Below are positions 12,630 to 24,603 of a DNA stretch of 64,000 nt, piece by piece. The stretch is from Synchiropus splendidus (lineage: Eukaryota; Chordata; Actinopteri; Syngnathiformes; Callionymidae). Positions within the stretch are counted from its first letter, which is position 1, and each line of letters opens with the position of its first letter. The translations under genes and the position numbers were made by a program. Below the pieces are notes generated by a model that was given only the letters and a program-made list of their open reading frames with translations, was not told the origin of the DNA and made no database searches. The stretch lies in NCBI RefSeq assembly GCF_027744825.2, contig NC_071342.1, positions 17,324,501-17,388,500 of the forward strand. Reading direction: 5' to 3'.

Positions 12630-12815
12630 CTTGAATATCATTTGAAAAGAGGATGGTTTTTAATCGCCGCATTAGCTCCAGTATTCTATCATCCCCGGGC
12701 TTTGAAAGACGCAGTGCTCTGAGGCGCATTGTCACTGTCGTTTGGGCCGAATTTATACTTCGTACTGAGTCGCAGATTAGCTCACAGGGGCTGCTCGCAG
12801 ACATTTGAATTAAAG
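12630..12815 (-). CDS. Possible isolated exon, unknown product (weak)
   Basis: On the minus strand an acceptor (TTTTTAATAGTTTTGCAG) precedes an open frame of 61 codons that ends at a possible donor (CAAG|GTGAAG). The product includes RLRALRLSKPGDDRILELMR. The frame stays open for another 115 codons past the donor, which is long for this DNA. I recognise no family and find no in-phase partner exon. The block could equally be a conserved non-coding element. Confidence 0.2.
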
Positions 12816-13909
12816 CTGCAAAACTATTAAAAATGTATGGCCTCTATGAAAGCGTGACCCATATTTCCATCCAGATAAATAAATAAACGGGGGTTTAGGC
12901 TGGATGATGCAAATCTTCAGAAGTGGGACACAGGAGGGGTTAAAGAAAGACTTGAAACTGAGGGTGTAATGGAGAGCAACAGTAGCGTATTCTGGTTCCT
13001 CTGTTTCGCCTCCTCCTTTGTCCACATGAGCCCATGATATAAGTCATCGTCTGGCTGTGTTTGAATTGGCCTCTTTGTGTTCAATTGCATATTGTGACTC
13101 ACCTCTCTTCGCGCGCTTCACAGAACGATGAGGCTTTCATGTCGAGGTGTCACTTCCAGGAGCCGGGAAGATGACAAAAGGTGGTTTCAAACGCTGTTTT
13201 CCCATTGATGGTGATGTGGCCTTTTCCGTCATTCTGTCTTGGGACCATGTTTTCCTGTCTTGTTGTTTTCCCCATTCTCTCTGAGCCCTTTTCTCTTCCA
13301 CCCTATCAACCTCCCTCTGTTGTCTCCGTAGATTTCTTCTTCACTCATTCAGACATTGTCAGGGAGCACGCTCGCGAGAATAAAGGCCACGCGTCCCTTT
13401 CGGTTCATGATGGACTGCTGCTGTCTGACTGCAGTGGCTTCTAAAATTTAGAGGCAGACAAAAGTGGGGAAAACAGAGGCATCAACTATCAACAGCATTT
13501 GATTTGTGTGAAACTTTCTCAGGGTGTTTGGCTCGGGTTCTGTTATTACGGTGTGGACAAAAGTGAGTCATTATTCTGGAGAGTCTTTCAGATACCTCTG
13601 ATGGGTGAGGCCCAGTAAACAGAATCAAGAGGAATTGATGTTCTCTGTTTTATATTTGAAAAAAAAATTGCATTGTAAGTGAAAAAATAGGCAGAACACA
13701 CAACATGTGGCCTCATTCTCTATATGTAGCCCGGTAAAAACGGGCAGGGGCCAGGTAAGGGTCCTGCGGCACACCTTTTTGAATTGTCCTTCAGATCTTT
13801 CACATGAAAAGCTATCATTTCTTTTGCGGGCTCATTTGTGGAATTTCCTGTCTTGTCTCAAGGTGAAGCGTTACCTGACGTATAGTGTCTTTTGTAGCAA
13901 GCAGTTTTA
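12816..13909. other. Non-coding stretch, no gene seen
   Basis: No domain, no repeat and no paired splice sites were seen. Confidence 0.45.
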
Positions 13910-14470
13910 GGCCCAATCGCATTTCGCACCCTTAACAAGAGCTCTTGTTTTTGAGTACCCTCCGATGACAAAGTGAGAAGTGATAGACGTCCCTAAGAAT
14001 TGGGACAGCACTTTATGACGTTTCGCTTTGCGTCATTGGCTGCTGTGGTGTGTTTTGTTTACTGTACATCGAGTGTTGGAGACGTTCTGGAAATGCAAGC
14101 GTTTCTGCAACCTCTTGCATCAGCGCTGATATTCTTACTTTGCTTCTGTTTTGCAGTGATACATCTTTTTGAAGTATGTCGACGCTAACGTTAGCCTGGA
14201 TGCTAGCTGACTGTTGTTTTGTTGTATTTTCAATTTTGTCGGGCACGATTGACCCTTTAGGTCACCCACGTCCGATATGATGAGAAAGTAAACAAAAAAA
14301 AGAGTCGTTCTTGTCACTAAAACGTGTCCCTGTTGTCATGCTATTCAATTGGTATCTTGGGAATCTTCCCACACTTCATCTCACCACTTTGTTTCAGCTC
14401 GGGAGCTCCCTCAGTTTGAAGGGATCAAGTGGCGAGTGCCCTCGGTCTCAGCGGTGTCGGGACACACTAC
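13910..14470 (+). mobile_element. Non-autonomous DNA transposon copy, superfamily unresolved
   Basis: The segment starts GGCCCAATCGCATTTC, a terminus I associate with fish DNA transposons. It shares several hundred bases with 18758-20020, including CATCGAGTGTTGGAGACGTT, TGCATCAGCGCT and TAACGTTAGCCTGGATGCT. The right terminus is not clear; similarity runs to about GGGAGCTCCCTCAGTTTGAAG near 14420. The 62-residue frame at 14000-14188, with a hydrophobic stretch, lies in this repeat and is not evidence of a gene. Confidence 0.6.
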
Positions 14471-17077
14471 ACTTAGACGTGAACATACGAAGTGTTAGCG
14501 GTGAGAACTTGTGTGACTTAGTGTCATTCTGGATCAACCAAATGTAGCGAACTAACTATCCTGAGTGAGATGCCTTTCCACTTACTTGACTTTTCCGTTG
14601 AAGTCTGTGTAGAGAGTTGTTACTACATTTCCCACTATTTAAAAATTGTCAGGAAAACAACGCGTTTCAAAAGTGAATGTCTGACTCAGTCACGCGATCT
14701 AAGCCAATGACAGTCTCGCTGATGTGTTCCAACGTTCCACTATATATTTAGAATGTAGATGAAATATCTTATTCAAATTGATATACTTTAAATATATATG
14801 TAATATACATAAAGATATACATTATTATATTTCATTGTAATTCTAAATATTATTTAAATTGTTTTTTTATAATGGTGCACAGTAACCTGTGTTCATTTGA
14901 GTTTGAAATTGTGCAATATTTACATAGATATTTGTTTTTAAAGGGTGTACACATGCTATCGTGGAATATACCGCATTTCCTTCCTTCCTTTAAAATTCTT
15001 AAATTTGCTTCAGTTCACAAGTTCCACGAAGCTAAACTGCTTAAACACTTTCATTCATAAGATATTTATGGCCTTCAGAAAAAAAAGCAGTCATCCCAGA
15101 ATATGTTGCTTTTTTTATATAAACTGTTTCAATATTTTGTAACATGAAAGCGAACCGTAGTTCAACACCTGACATTAGAGACCGTGAATGAAAAGAACTG
15201 TACTTGGGTAATTCGACGAGACATCCACAACCAGTTGTGAAGAACCTTTTGGAATGAAGGTGAAACGCTTTCAAGATCCTGCTGCCGAATTTAAATCACA
15301 GAATAAAAGCCCCGTTCTTTCTTCAACACATTCTGAGCCGCACTAATGTTCAGGCGAGGCTGTCGGCCACTTCTGTGAAGCAGAAGAGCGCGTTCATGCT
15401 GAAATGACTAATTGGAAAATATAGTCATTTCATTCACCGCGCAACTTCTGTTTGCGTGAATAGCCGCTGAGTGACGTTCCATACAGTCTCTTGCGTGGTG
15501 TTTCTTACTTTGTTACAAGTACATGGTGAGCTTTCTTTTAACATAAGCGCTAACATGAGTTGATGGTAACCTTTAAAAAAAAAAAAAAACCCAAGGTATA
15601 GATAAATGATAAAATGTTCTTTGCAAGTTCTAAAAGCAGAATCATTTTACATCCTTGAGTTTTCAATTCTCCAGCCTCCTCCTGACTTGACAAAGTCAGC
15701 CTTCGGTGAAGTTAGACAGCAGGAACCCAACAAAAGTTGGGCAGAAATAGATGTGACTGGGGTGGATGAGTTTAGGTGGAGGAAGCTGACACGCTCCAGA
15801 AACCCCTGAAAAGTTCCTAAACAGGGAGAACTGGGTATTTAAGATGTCTGTTTATTCAGTCCTGGGAGTAAAGATAAAGTGCTAATCCTCACAAACAGCT
15901 ATTTTTAGATTACTATTTGACATTCCTATGGCTGTATCTAATGCGGAAGGGGAAACAACATTGGCGTTCAAGGTGCAGATATGACTGGTGAAGGGCAGCA
16001 GAGGATGGAGGCAAGAGGAGACTGAGTTGCTTTGACTGTGGTAGACACCATGCTTCCAACCTGAGACCTGGTGCTGTCTTCTCCTTCACTACAAAGGGTG
16101 TATATATTGAGCACCCTGGAAGGTGCTGTGGGCAAGGCCTATGGGTGCAGGGTTTGGTGCTATGGAGGAGGGGTACCATAGTTCCTGGTGTTGATGTTAT
16201 GATGCAGGGCGTTCATTGGCCACTGAACATCAAGACTCCTCAAGGGCATGGGAGTCTGAGGTCGAATGTCAAGCCATCAAAGCTCTGTCTGGAGCTGCAG
16301 GAAGGGCCAGTCGGTAGCTCTGGAACTGTGGGAGAGACATCATCTGGGCTCTGAAATAACACCCTGCAGACATTGGGTGAGCGGGAAGAGGGGCCACGCC
16401 AGGATGCCAGATGATCCAGTTGAGCCCTGTGGAGGTGTTGTGGTGATGTTCTCAATGAAACACCACAGAGGAAGGATGTCCACCTGACAACTGTTGTTTT
16501 CAACCACCCTGTTCCAAAGCAAACAGGATACTAACCCTAAACCTGACACATGTCAGACACTGACTGGGCTCCTTAACACCTTGGACCTTCATATCCTGTC
16601 TACTTCAAGCTGGCTGTTAGATAAAAATAATGAAACCTCAGTTATGCTCTTATTTTGATCACCACACCCTCAAGTCTAGTAAAGTGGAAAACCTAATGAC
16701 CTCAGAAATAATATCTGAAGTAGATAAGATAAGCAAAATGCAACGATTAAAATGTGCTTTAAGTCAGGATATTAAAGTGTGGGCAGCATCTTCGTATAAT
16801 AACATGAGGGGAACGGTGGAGCAGACAGATGGCCTGGGAGATTTGGAGAGGTGAGAGAAAAGAAGGAAGGGATGTCGACAGGAACAAACTTTTTTTGTGC
16901 CGTATGTAGGATAAACACAACAAAGACATCAATGGAATTTAATTTGAAAGCGTAATTCTAGCTTTGTTTCGCAAGTGAAGAAGAAGTTATCCAACTCTTT
17001 AATATGTTTGGCTTTCCTCTGTGAGCAGTGTTATTGCTTCGGCTCTCCTCTTTGTTTTTCACCCTGAGGGACTTCCT
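14471..17077. other. Non-coding stretch, no gene seen
   Basis: The section 14750-15140 is AT-rich. A frame at 15606-15809 ends FRWRKLTRSRNP, which faintly recalls the LINE tail RWRKMIRCGHP and may be an old remnant. Confidence 0.4.
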
Positions 17078-17115
17078 CCTCCTCCTCCTCCTCCTCCTCC
17101 TCTTCTTCCTCCTGC
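17078..17115. repeat. (CCT)n microsatellite
   Basis: An interrupted run of about a dozen CCT/CTT triplets. Confidence 0.95.
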
Positions 17116-18748
17116 ACCTCTGCCGTAACTAATGCCACGAGCTCGGCATCAAAGGGCCATTAAAAACGCCTCTTCCTAATGAACTTGACAGCTAAGCCGA
17201 GGCGTGGTGATAAGTGTGGACATGCAAATCAATATTTCACATCATAAGGAGAGGCAGTGTGGCCGGTGCTGTCAGTGATTCGTACCGCAAGAGGAGTCAC
17301 GTAAGGCGAAGGGGGACTTGGCTTGTGTGTTAAATACAAATAGCCAGGTATCACTTGGCGCTGCGTGGCTGCAGCTCAGCTCCTATTTGTATTAATATGA
17401 GTTTGCGGATCTTGATGACAGCGGAGCGGCATCTGTGTTTGTTTACCCAGGCATCGACGGCGTGGCTGTTTGCAGCGTGGATGTCGACAGGAAGCGTCAG
17501 TGAAAGCAGAGCAGATGTTCGGCATATGGAAGAGAAGACAATTCCCCGTCATTGAATTGTGCCATTTAGTCCTACAGACCAGTTAAGCGATATGTCACAG
17601 CGCGAGCGGAGTCCATGCTGCTTCTGAGCGCTGTGAGCGGCAAATATGTCATTCAGTTGTAAATTATGTTACACGCAAGGTCACCTTGTGTAAAGGTTGG
17701 GAAGGAGAGTAGGGGAGGGGGGGGAAATGAGGCGAGGGTGTAATTCATCTCTCCGCGTCAGAGACATATATCACATCGCGGGAGTCGGGAAACACACTCA
17801 CAGTCAGACAACACAAACAATATCACAATATCTATATTTATTATCTCATCAAGCCTTTCATTTAGAAGTGTCTCCTCAGTATTTAACTTCGATCGTAAAC
17901 TTTACTGCGACGCTATAAAAAGTGTAATTTGAAATGGATTGGCTAATAAGCCGAGGAAAGGCCAAGCTATATAACCACGACAGCTAAAGCAAACTCAGCA
18001 CATGAGTGTCCGATTGGCTAATTCCGCGTCCTTGTGTGACTTTCAACTCCAATCCGTGCTCCCTCCAGGATACATGTCTTGGCATAATACAGACAGCTTA
18101 AGAGTCAATGAGCTGTGGTCCCTCTGCAGCGACTGGCAGACACTGCCAGGCCTGGAATCCCCCTCCCCCCGTATTAGCGCAGTGCCAACTCCGAGTCTCC
18201 CTAGCTTTGGCACCCTTGACTGTCGAGTTTCTCATTCACACCTCCCGTTCACAGACTCAGGAGGCGGCGTGGTCCACCATTTGTCTGATAAAATACATCC
18301 AGGATCAGATTAAAAGCAAAGTTGGATATGTCCAAACATTCTTTTGGAACCCTCATCTCTTTTTCCTGGGTATTTTGCCCGATACGGGATCAGGACAAGG
18401 TCACATCCATCCCTGCAGTCCCCAGCTGGCTCACACCCCAGTGACAAGGATATCTGGGAATTGGAGCTGTGTGTTCATGCTGGATGCACAATTTGTCCCG
18501 TGTTTACTCTTCTGTCCGTTTGCATCACTGACAGCACACCTGAGTGGCATCAGCAAGGACTTTTTTGTTCTTGAACATTTCCTATTATGTTCACTGCGTG
18601 CATAGAGTACACCTGAATAGCTTGATTTATTCACCCATTTTCTTATGAACTCCCTCTGCAGAGGAGGTTATCTTCGTGTCAGAAAACTGAGGAGTGGATT
18701 TCGATGAGATTTTCAGGAATTGCTGATTCCAGCAACTAGTCATAATGA
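17116..18748. other. Non-coding stretch with a candidate conserved block
   Basis: The block at about 17120-17560 is non-repetitive and contains a perfect octamer ATGCAAAT (17222-17229) next to AT-rich homeodomain-like cores. It is a candidate enhancer only. Long plus frames at 18002-18605 lack splice support. Confidence 0.3.
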
Positions 18749-20060
18749 TTTTAAAAGTGAGAAGTCATTGACGTCCCTAAGAATTGGGAATTTACGCTTT
18801 GCTTTTGTCATGTGTAAAGACAACGTAAGCGTCATTGGCTGCCGTGGTGTGTTTTGTTTACTGTAGATCGAGTGTTGGAGACGTTCTGGAAATGCCAGCG
18901 TTTCTGCAACCTCTTGCATCAGCGCTTATATTCTTACTTTGTTTCTGTTTTGCGGTGATACATCTGTTAGAAGTAACGTTAGCCTGGATGCTGGCCGACT
19001 GTTGTGTGTTGAGAAGAAATAACAATATACTCATTAATGTTGTTTTGTCAATTTTGTCCGACTCGGTTGACCCTTCAGGTCACTCACGTGTGATATAAGG
19101 AGAAAGTGAACAAACGGACGAGTCGTTCTTGTGACTAAAACATCCCTGTTGTCCGATCAAACATTGTTTTTAAGTCATCTTTGTCGTGATTCCGGATGAA
19201 TGGACCCAAGTGCAGGAAGTGTTGGTCGACAGAAGGTACGAGAGACTAGATTAAATTACAGACATTGAATCGATGAAATACGTTATACAAAGACAGACAA
19301 ATAACTATAGCTAGAGCTGGCGGAACCAGAACACGGACCAGGAACAGCACGCAGGGACTGGGGAATAATCTGAAAACACATGAGAGGCGAATTAAAATTC
19401 AAGCCTAAAACTGGGAGAACAAAAAACACACTCGGAGTTAAGCTCACAAGGTGGCAATGAACAGAAAGTGCTCGGTGGTGGGGATATACATGCACACGAG
19501 GGATAAACTTCACGGAGAAACAACTAAAAATTGCGACTTTAAATAACAGCTCACGCGCGGACTGAATGGAGTCAGGGAGGAAAACAAAAGTTGAGCGAGG
19601 AACTAAGGATACGGCTGAATAGGGATTCAAGCGCGCAGGAAAATCTAGATAAGGTCAGGGTGGAAAGCGAGAACACGGGAGTCGTGGAAGAGTTGCCTTA
19701 ATGGAGCGAAAAGCAACCATCTGGCAAACGGAGCTGGCATCCCGGGGAATATATCCATGGACAGATCAGGAGATGTGAGCTTCAGCTGCGTTTGACTGTA
19801 AAGCTGGATAGGAGACAGGAAACGGAAACAGGAACAACCAGGAGTAACAAAATAAAAGCACACGGCAGAACGCGGAGACAAATACTAAAAGGAACGGAAA
19901 GAAACAAAGTGCGGACATCATAATTTTATTCATTTGGTATCTTGGAAAATCTTCCCACACTTCATCTTGCTGCTGTCTCAGGTCAGCTCCGGGGCCCCCT
20001 CGGTTTGAAGGGATCATTTCAAGTGATGAATGGCCAATTGTTGATGATGGAACATGGCAA
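18749..20060 (+). mobile_element. Second copy of the 13910 transposon, interrupted by an insertion
   Basis: From 18758 (GTGAGAAGTCATTGACGTCC) to about 19153 the sequence parallels 13970-14335. Similarity resumes near 19918-20020 (TTGGTATCTTGG, ATCTTCCCACACTTCATCT, TTTGAAGGGATCA). About 760 bp between these blocks is absent from the first copy and is a later insertion. An exact 18-bp direct repeat, AGCAACTAGTCATAATGA, stands at 18731-18748 and 20061-20078 and brackets the whole unit. Confidence 0.65.
19154..19917. mobile_element. Insertion inside the 18.7-kb transposon copy, type unknown
   Basis: The insertion is defined only by comparing the two transposon copies. It begins near TCGTGATTCCGGATGAATGG and contains no recognisable transposase or reverse transcriptase. 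Open frames in it on the minus strand (19283-19630, 19645-19881) have no domain. Its termini are approximate. Confidence 0.45.
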
Positions 20061-20078
20061 AGCAACTAGTCATAATGA

Positions 20079-21044
20079 GTCATAAACTGAAAGCAGTTTT
20101 CATCAGCAGCGTCTCCCAGCAAAAACTATGCCTTCACTCAAATTATAAAACTGAATTTGAGTGATTCCTAAATAACACATGACACACGCTAACAAGGAAC
20201 ACTGGGCGTTTCTGATTCTCAACTTCAAGGAGACTCTTAAAGAATTTGAGCTCCGACCACTTTTTCCGTCAGCATTCTCCATCGATTTTAATCCTGAGGT
20301 CAGATTCTCTCTTGGCTGGATCCACTGTACTGTGAAAGAGAAGAAGTGGTCTAGTGCTTCGACCAGACCTGATTCTGTTTTCTCCCTCCTGACTTTCGTA
20401 TGATAAATATATTTGTCATAAATACAAGTTGAAGAATAACTCCCGTCCCCTGTGAGGCGGACGTGAGGGAAGCTGTCTGAAACATGATTAATGTCTCGCC
20501 GGCTCCCTTCCCGAGTCAATCCCGAGTACTACAGCGTCAAGTTGGGATTCAATTATGATAGAAACAAATTTAAATAGGCAATGTGTCCTTAGCGGCCGAC
20601 AGAATTCATGAGCCATCAGAAAATCTCAAATAAGATATTGTGTGGCAGGAGCATTTCCTGAGAGAGAACAAAACACATATTCATATATACGTTCATATAT
20701 GATATGAGGAGGTTCAAGCAGTGGAGATTTGACTCTAATAATACTACTACTAATGTTTAAATTCTAAAATTCTGCTCAGAATTTCTTTTCAAGAAAGGTG
20801 GAAGTAATACTGTCGTTAGTTCAGTTAGTTAGTTTGGTCGACAGACTTTTGTGGGGAAAAAGCAATGTTTCATGAGTACTTACTGCTTCTGTGTACACAT
20901 TTTACTTTAAATGGCCTGTGGTCATATAGTGGAGGTTAAATACTGTACTAGCTATGGGTTTTTGAGATTTGAGATTCAGATTTAGGTTAAAGTGCTCGAC
21001 CCATCTTGTTTGATATCTCAACAGTATGAGCAGGAAGCACTCGG
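20079..21044. other. Non-coding stretch, no gene seen
   Basis: A minus frame of 138 codons (20103-20519) has no domain and no paired splice sites. Confidence 0.4.
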
Positions 21045-21275
21045 TATGTGACTAGAAAAGAGTAGTAGTTGGAGTAAGGGAGGTCAGATAGTCTGGACAC
21101 ATGCAGAGGTGAGACAGTGATGGACCAAGAATCTTGGAGATAGAAGCTGAAGAAGACGAGCAATGATGTTCATGGGTGTGGTCAACCAGGACATGGATGT
21201 GGCTGGGATGAAAATCAAGTTAGGTTTAGTTGAAGAAAGAGAAAAAAAGTGGTCTGCTGGTTGAGAAAAAAAAGA
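21045..21275 (+). mobile_element. Degenerate LINE 3' remnant
   Basis: The stretch reads as a badly decayed version of the LINE tail. It has GGTCAGATAGTCTGGACACA (compare AGATGGTTTGGACA), then the equivalent of VVREDM and VREE blocks, and ends in an A-rich tail. The frame is broken by stops. Confidence 0.45.
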
Positions 21276-23209
21276 CATTTTAACCCATGAACATCACAAA
21301 AGAAGAGAGAGAGAAATGATAAAGACTAAATACAAGATGAAGAGGTCAGATGGCTTCATGTTCATGTCACAATAAGTTTATTAAAGTGAGTATGTACTGG
21401 TTCAAGACACGGGGTGGGACTCAAATGCCCTGATGAAAGAGTCACTGGAGGCTGGAGCGAGTCAAATCCAACAATTAAATAAATAATACAAAAATATACA
21501 ACAAAAGGCGTCACCGAACCAGAAGGAGAAAACAGAAAATAAATCCGAAGCGTCACTGAAAACGGGACCTTTAGAGGTTGATCATTGGAGGTTGCTTGGC
21601 TCCAGCCTGTTTTCCTTCCAAACAGGAAGGAAAGAGGGAGAAAACAAAGCGTGAGTCAAGGGAACAAAATAAAAGCGGAATCATGAGTGTGTAGTATCGA
21701 ATCTAATTTATAGGCAATGCTTTAATATTGACCAATAAACATTGTTAAACAGGGAGTTTGGATCTGTGGTAAAAGAGGTTAAAGAAGGGATAGGATCCTT
21801 TTATCTCATACATCTGTTTGATCTAGATTCATCAGCAGGAGGTGGACCTGCTAAGCCAGAAGCATTGTTGCATTGAAACATCAGCTGACAGTGAAGCAAA
21901 GATCCAGGTTTGCATCCGGAGGCACAGATATGTCTGTTCAGGTGTGCAATCTCTTATATAACTACAGTGGTTCTTTGGCCCTGCTCACAAATGTATAGCC
22001 GCACCTGATAAAGCTAAGGATGACCTGATTTCATAAACCTCCCGAGACATCCCAGCAGACGAAGAAGCTCAAAGCACGGGGCCTGGATTTCCTCTCAACC
22101 TGTCATGGAATCAATCCCGTCTTCAGAAGTGCTCTCTGTTGGGAGTGAGTCAGAGAAAGCGTTGTGGTTTAACCTTCTGCGTCTTCGCCTTCTCTCCACC
22201 TGTGAGTGCATCTATCCATCCTTGCTCTTATATTTTGTCATCTTGTCTCTTTGTCTTGGCGGAGATTATCTCTTCCCCTCTCCCTCGCTCTCTGCTTGCC
22301 CTTTTTTTTCCGCCTGATTCTTTGCTCTCACTCCCTCTCCTGTCTCGGAGCAGCGCGCAGAGCTGAGGGACTATGATTAGGACAGAAGAGAACTGGCTTT
22401 AAGACAGAGACAAACTCAGAACTGGGTCATCGTTGTTTCATTGTGAGGGCTCTGCAGATGAAAAGCTCGAAGACGGCGAACGACGCTCGATACAACGCGA
22501 GGAGCTTGAGACGTTTCTGGGCTACAGAAGGCGGAATAGGAGGTGCATCACAGGCTTTATGTAATAGGCGCTGAATAAAACATGTCGCTCACCCCGTTTT
22601 CTATCTCTGAACGCCTCAAGTTCGTAATCGTGGTCGGTGAACTGCAGAGCAACCGAGCATGATTACAGAGAAACGCAACGGCGATGGAGCGAAAGATGTG
22701 GAAAGTTGTCACTGGATAATAGTATTTTGACATTGAGCGTCATTGCTCTCCTGCGCTTTCATGCTCTGTCTCTTTTTCCTGTCCTCTGCAGTCGTCTCTC
22801 TCTGTCTTCCAGGCCTTTAGCAGACAGTCTGACAGGGTCTGTCCCACTGGCCGACCATTCAGCACTCATCATGCGCATCATTTCCTCTCATCATTCCCCC
22901 CGGTGTGCTTCTTCCATCTCCTTTGGCCTGTTTGCCCACCATCAAGCGCTCCCTGTAAACCTTCTTGTGTGTGTGTGTGAGTGTGTTTGTGTGCAGGATA
23001 ATAACCAGATACATAAACTGTTAAGGGAGACCTGTCTGGTTTCGCAGCTACTAACAATCTAACTATTATCGGCCAATAAATCGGTTATTATTGGGAGTCA
23101 ATGGTGATTGAAGGATGGCGCACCTTTGCACCCGTTGACCAACCCCAAAGGCCACTGGGAATATAAAGAACTAGTTATATTTTAAGTTATCTAGGTGTAT
23201 AATTATATA
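21276..23209. other. Non-coding stretch with a short (GT)n run
   Basis: A (GT)n-like run lies at about 22966-22995. The 21370-21640 part resembles the unclassified insertion material at 19154. No gene is seen. Confidence 0.45.
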
Positions 23210-23617
23210 TACAGTGGTACCTCGGTTTTCGAACGTCCCGGAATTCGAGTTTGAACAAAAATTTAGAGATTTTTTTTTTTCGTTTTTCGAACAAAAATCC
23301 AGAACTCGAATGCCCCCGAAAAAAGCTGGGAAAAACATAACGCGTGTGGACCGATCAGCTGACCCACGACGCGCTTTGTTATTGTGTATAACGCAGCCTT
23401 TGTTTGCAGATGTGTCCCGTTAGCTGCATTTACCGGCTGTTTTGTTCTTCATATTGAGGTGTAAAACCTTTCCTGACTCCACACTGGACCTATTTTAAAG
23501 CTTGGAACGCATTATTTCTTTTTCCATTAATTGTAATGGGAAAAAACGATTCAGATAAATTGCTTCTCGAACAGCCGTCTGGAACGGATTGTGGTCGAGA
23601 ACCGAGGTACCACCGTA
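23210..23617. mobile_element. Tigger/pogo-like MITE, short form
   Basis: The element runs from CAGTGGTACCTCGGTTTTCG (23212) to its inverted end CGAGAACCGAGGTACCACCG (23615), flanked on both sides by TA. The TIRs and TA duplication indicate the Tc1/mariner-pogo group. It is about 404 bp, has no transposase, and lacks about 316 bp of interior that is present in the copy at 30071. It abuts the next MITE and shares its right-hand TA with it. Confidence 0.8.
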
Positions 23618-23924
23618 CAAGTAACATCCGACTTGCGACCGGGATCGGTTCCGACCTACCGGTTGAAAGTCAGATTGGACATAAGTCGAATGCCATTCAA
23701 AGCAGCCGACGTGAGGCTTACAGGTGCTACTGTAGTGGTAGATCACTGTGTGAGAGTGAGATGCTGGGATACTGTGCTGCTGTAACTGTCGTACGCGATG
23801 CCAGGCTGCTCCATGCTGCAGGGCCGTACATTGAATAAAAAAAAACAAAAAAACATCTGCTGGTCGCGGTCGTAAGTACGGCTGGATGTAAGTCGAGCAG
23901 GTCGTAAGTCGGATGTTACTTGTA
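23616..23924. mobile_element. TA-flanked MITE with CAAGTAACATCC termini
   Basis: The left end is CAAGTAACATCCGACTTGCG (23618) and the right end is GGATGTTACTTG (to 23922), with TA on both sides. The sub-terminal sequence also inverts (CGACTTGCGACC against GGTCGTAAGTCG). It is about 305 bp with no coding capacity. A second, shorter copy lies at 24415. Confidence 0.8.
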
Positions 23925-24414
23925 TTAGGATTCAATCCAATCCAATCTGGATGCACCAAAGGTGGGAGTCCAGGCACCTGAGTGTGTCCTCAGACAAGTT
24001 TGTCATGTCCTTTACTGACTATTGTCCATTCACCTTCCCAAGAAAGGTTTTGGTGCAGACCTGAAAAATAAGTGCTTAGTGTACTGTATCATAATATCAG
24101 GCAGGTGTGCCGACATTTTGGGGACTGGTAGTCATGTCAAATTATTATTGTTCTTGTTCTTATGATGAGGCCAAGCCACAACATCTGACTTTATAAAACA
24201 ACATGCAATTGAATTACTGAAATAATGAGCTAAAAATGCTACGTTGTTTTTTTAAGTGTAGGAAAATTTTGAGCTTTATTTATGCATTATTTCTGTTGCT
24301 GAGGGTTACAAGGCTGAACATTTGCGTGCAGTGTAAGTCATTGATATAAAAGGCATGTTGGATTGAGTTAATTCTAAATGTCAAGCGAAAAACAACATCC
24401 ATTTATACCGTATT
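23925..24414. other. Non-coding stretch between two MITE copies
   Basis: No gene or further repeat is seen. Confidence 0.5.
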
Positions 24415-24603
24415 CAAGTAACATCCCACTTACGACCTGCTCGACTTATGTCCACCTGTACTTGTGACCACGGCCAGCAGACGCTTATTTATTTTTTATT
24501 CAATGTCTGGCACCAGCAACGAGTACAACAGTTATGGCCGCACAGTAACCCAGCAATCGTTTGGTTGGAACTGATCCCGGTCGTAATTCAGATGTTACTT
24601 GTA
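24415..24603. mobile_element. Second copy of the CAAGTAACATCC MITE, opposite orientation
   Basis: The copy starts CAAGTAACATCCCACTTACG and ends CAGATGTTACTTG, followed by TA. The interior (CTGCTCGACTTATGTCCACC) matches the first copy in reverse orientation. It is about 187 bp, so internally deleted. Confidence 0.75.

Noticed and set aside
14000..14188. Small hydrophobic frame, conserved again at 18835-19098
   Set aside because: The similarity is between two copies of one transposon. It has no start context or splice support of its own.
15606..15809. Possible LINE remnant ending in RWRKLTRSRNP
   Set aside because: Only the last few residues resemble the LINE tail, so it was not listed as a feature.
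18002..18605. Overlapping plus frames of 103 and 165 codons
   Set aside because: No domain, no splice pairs, and composition typical of chance frames.
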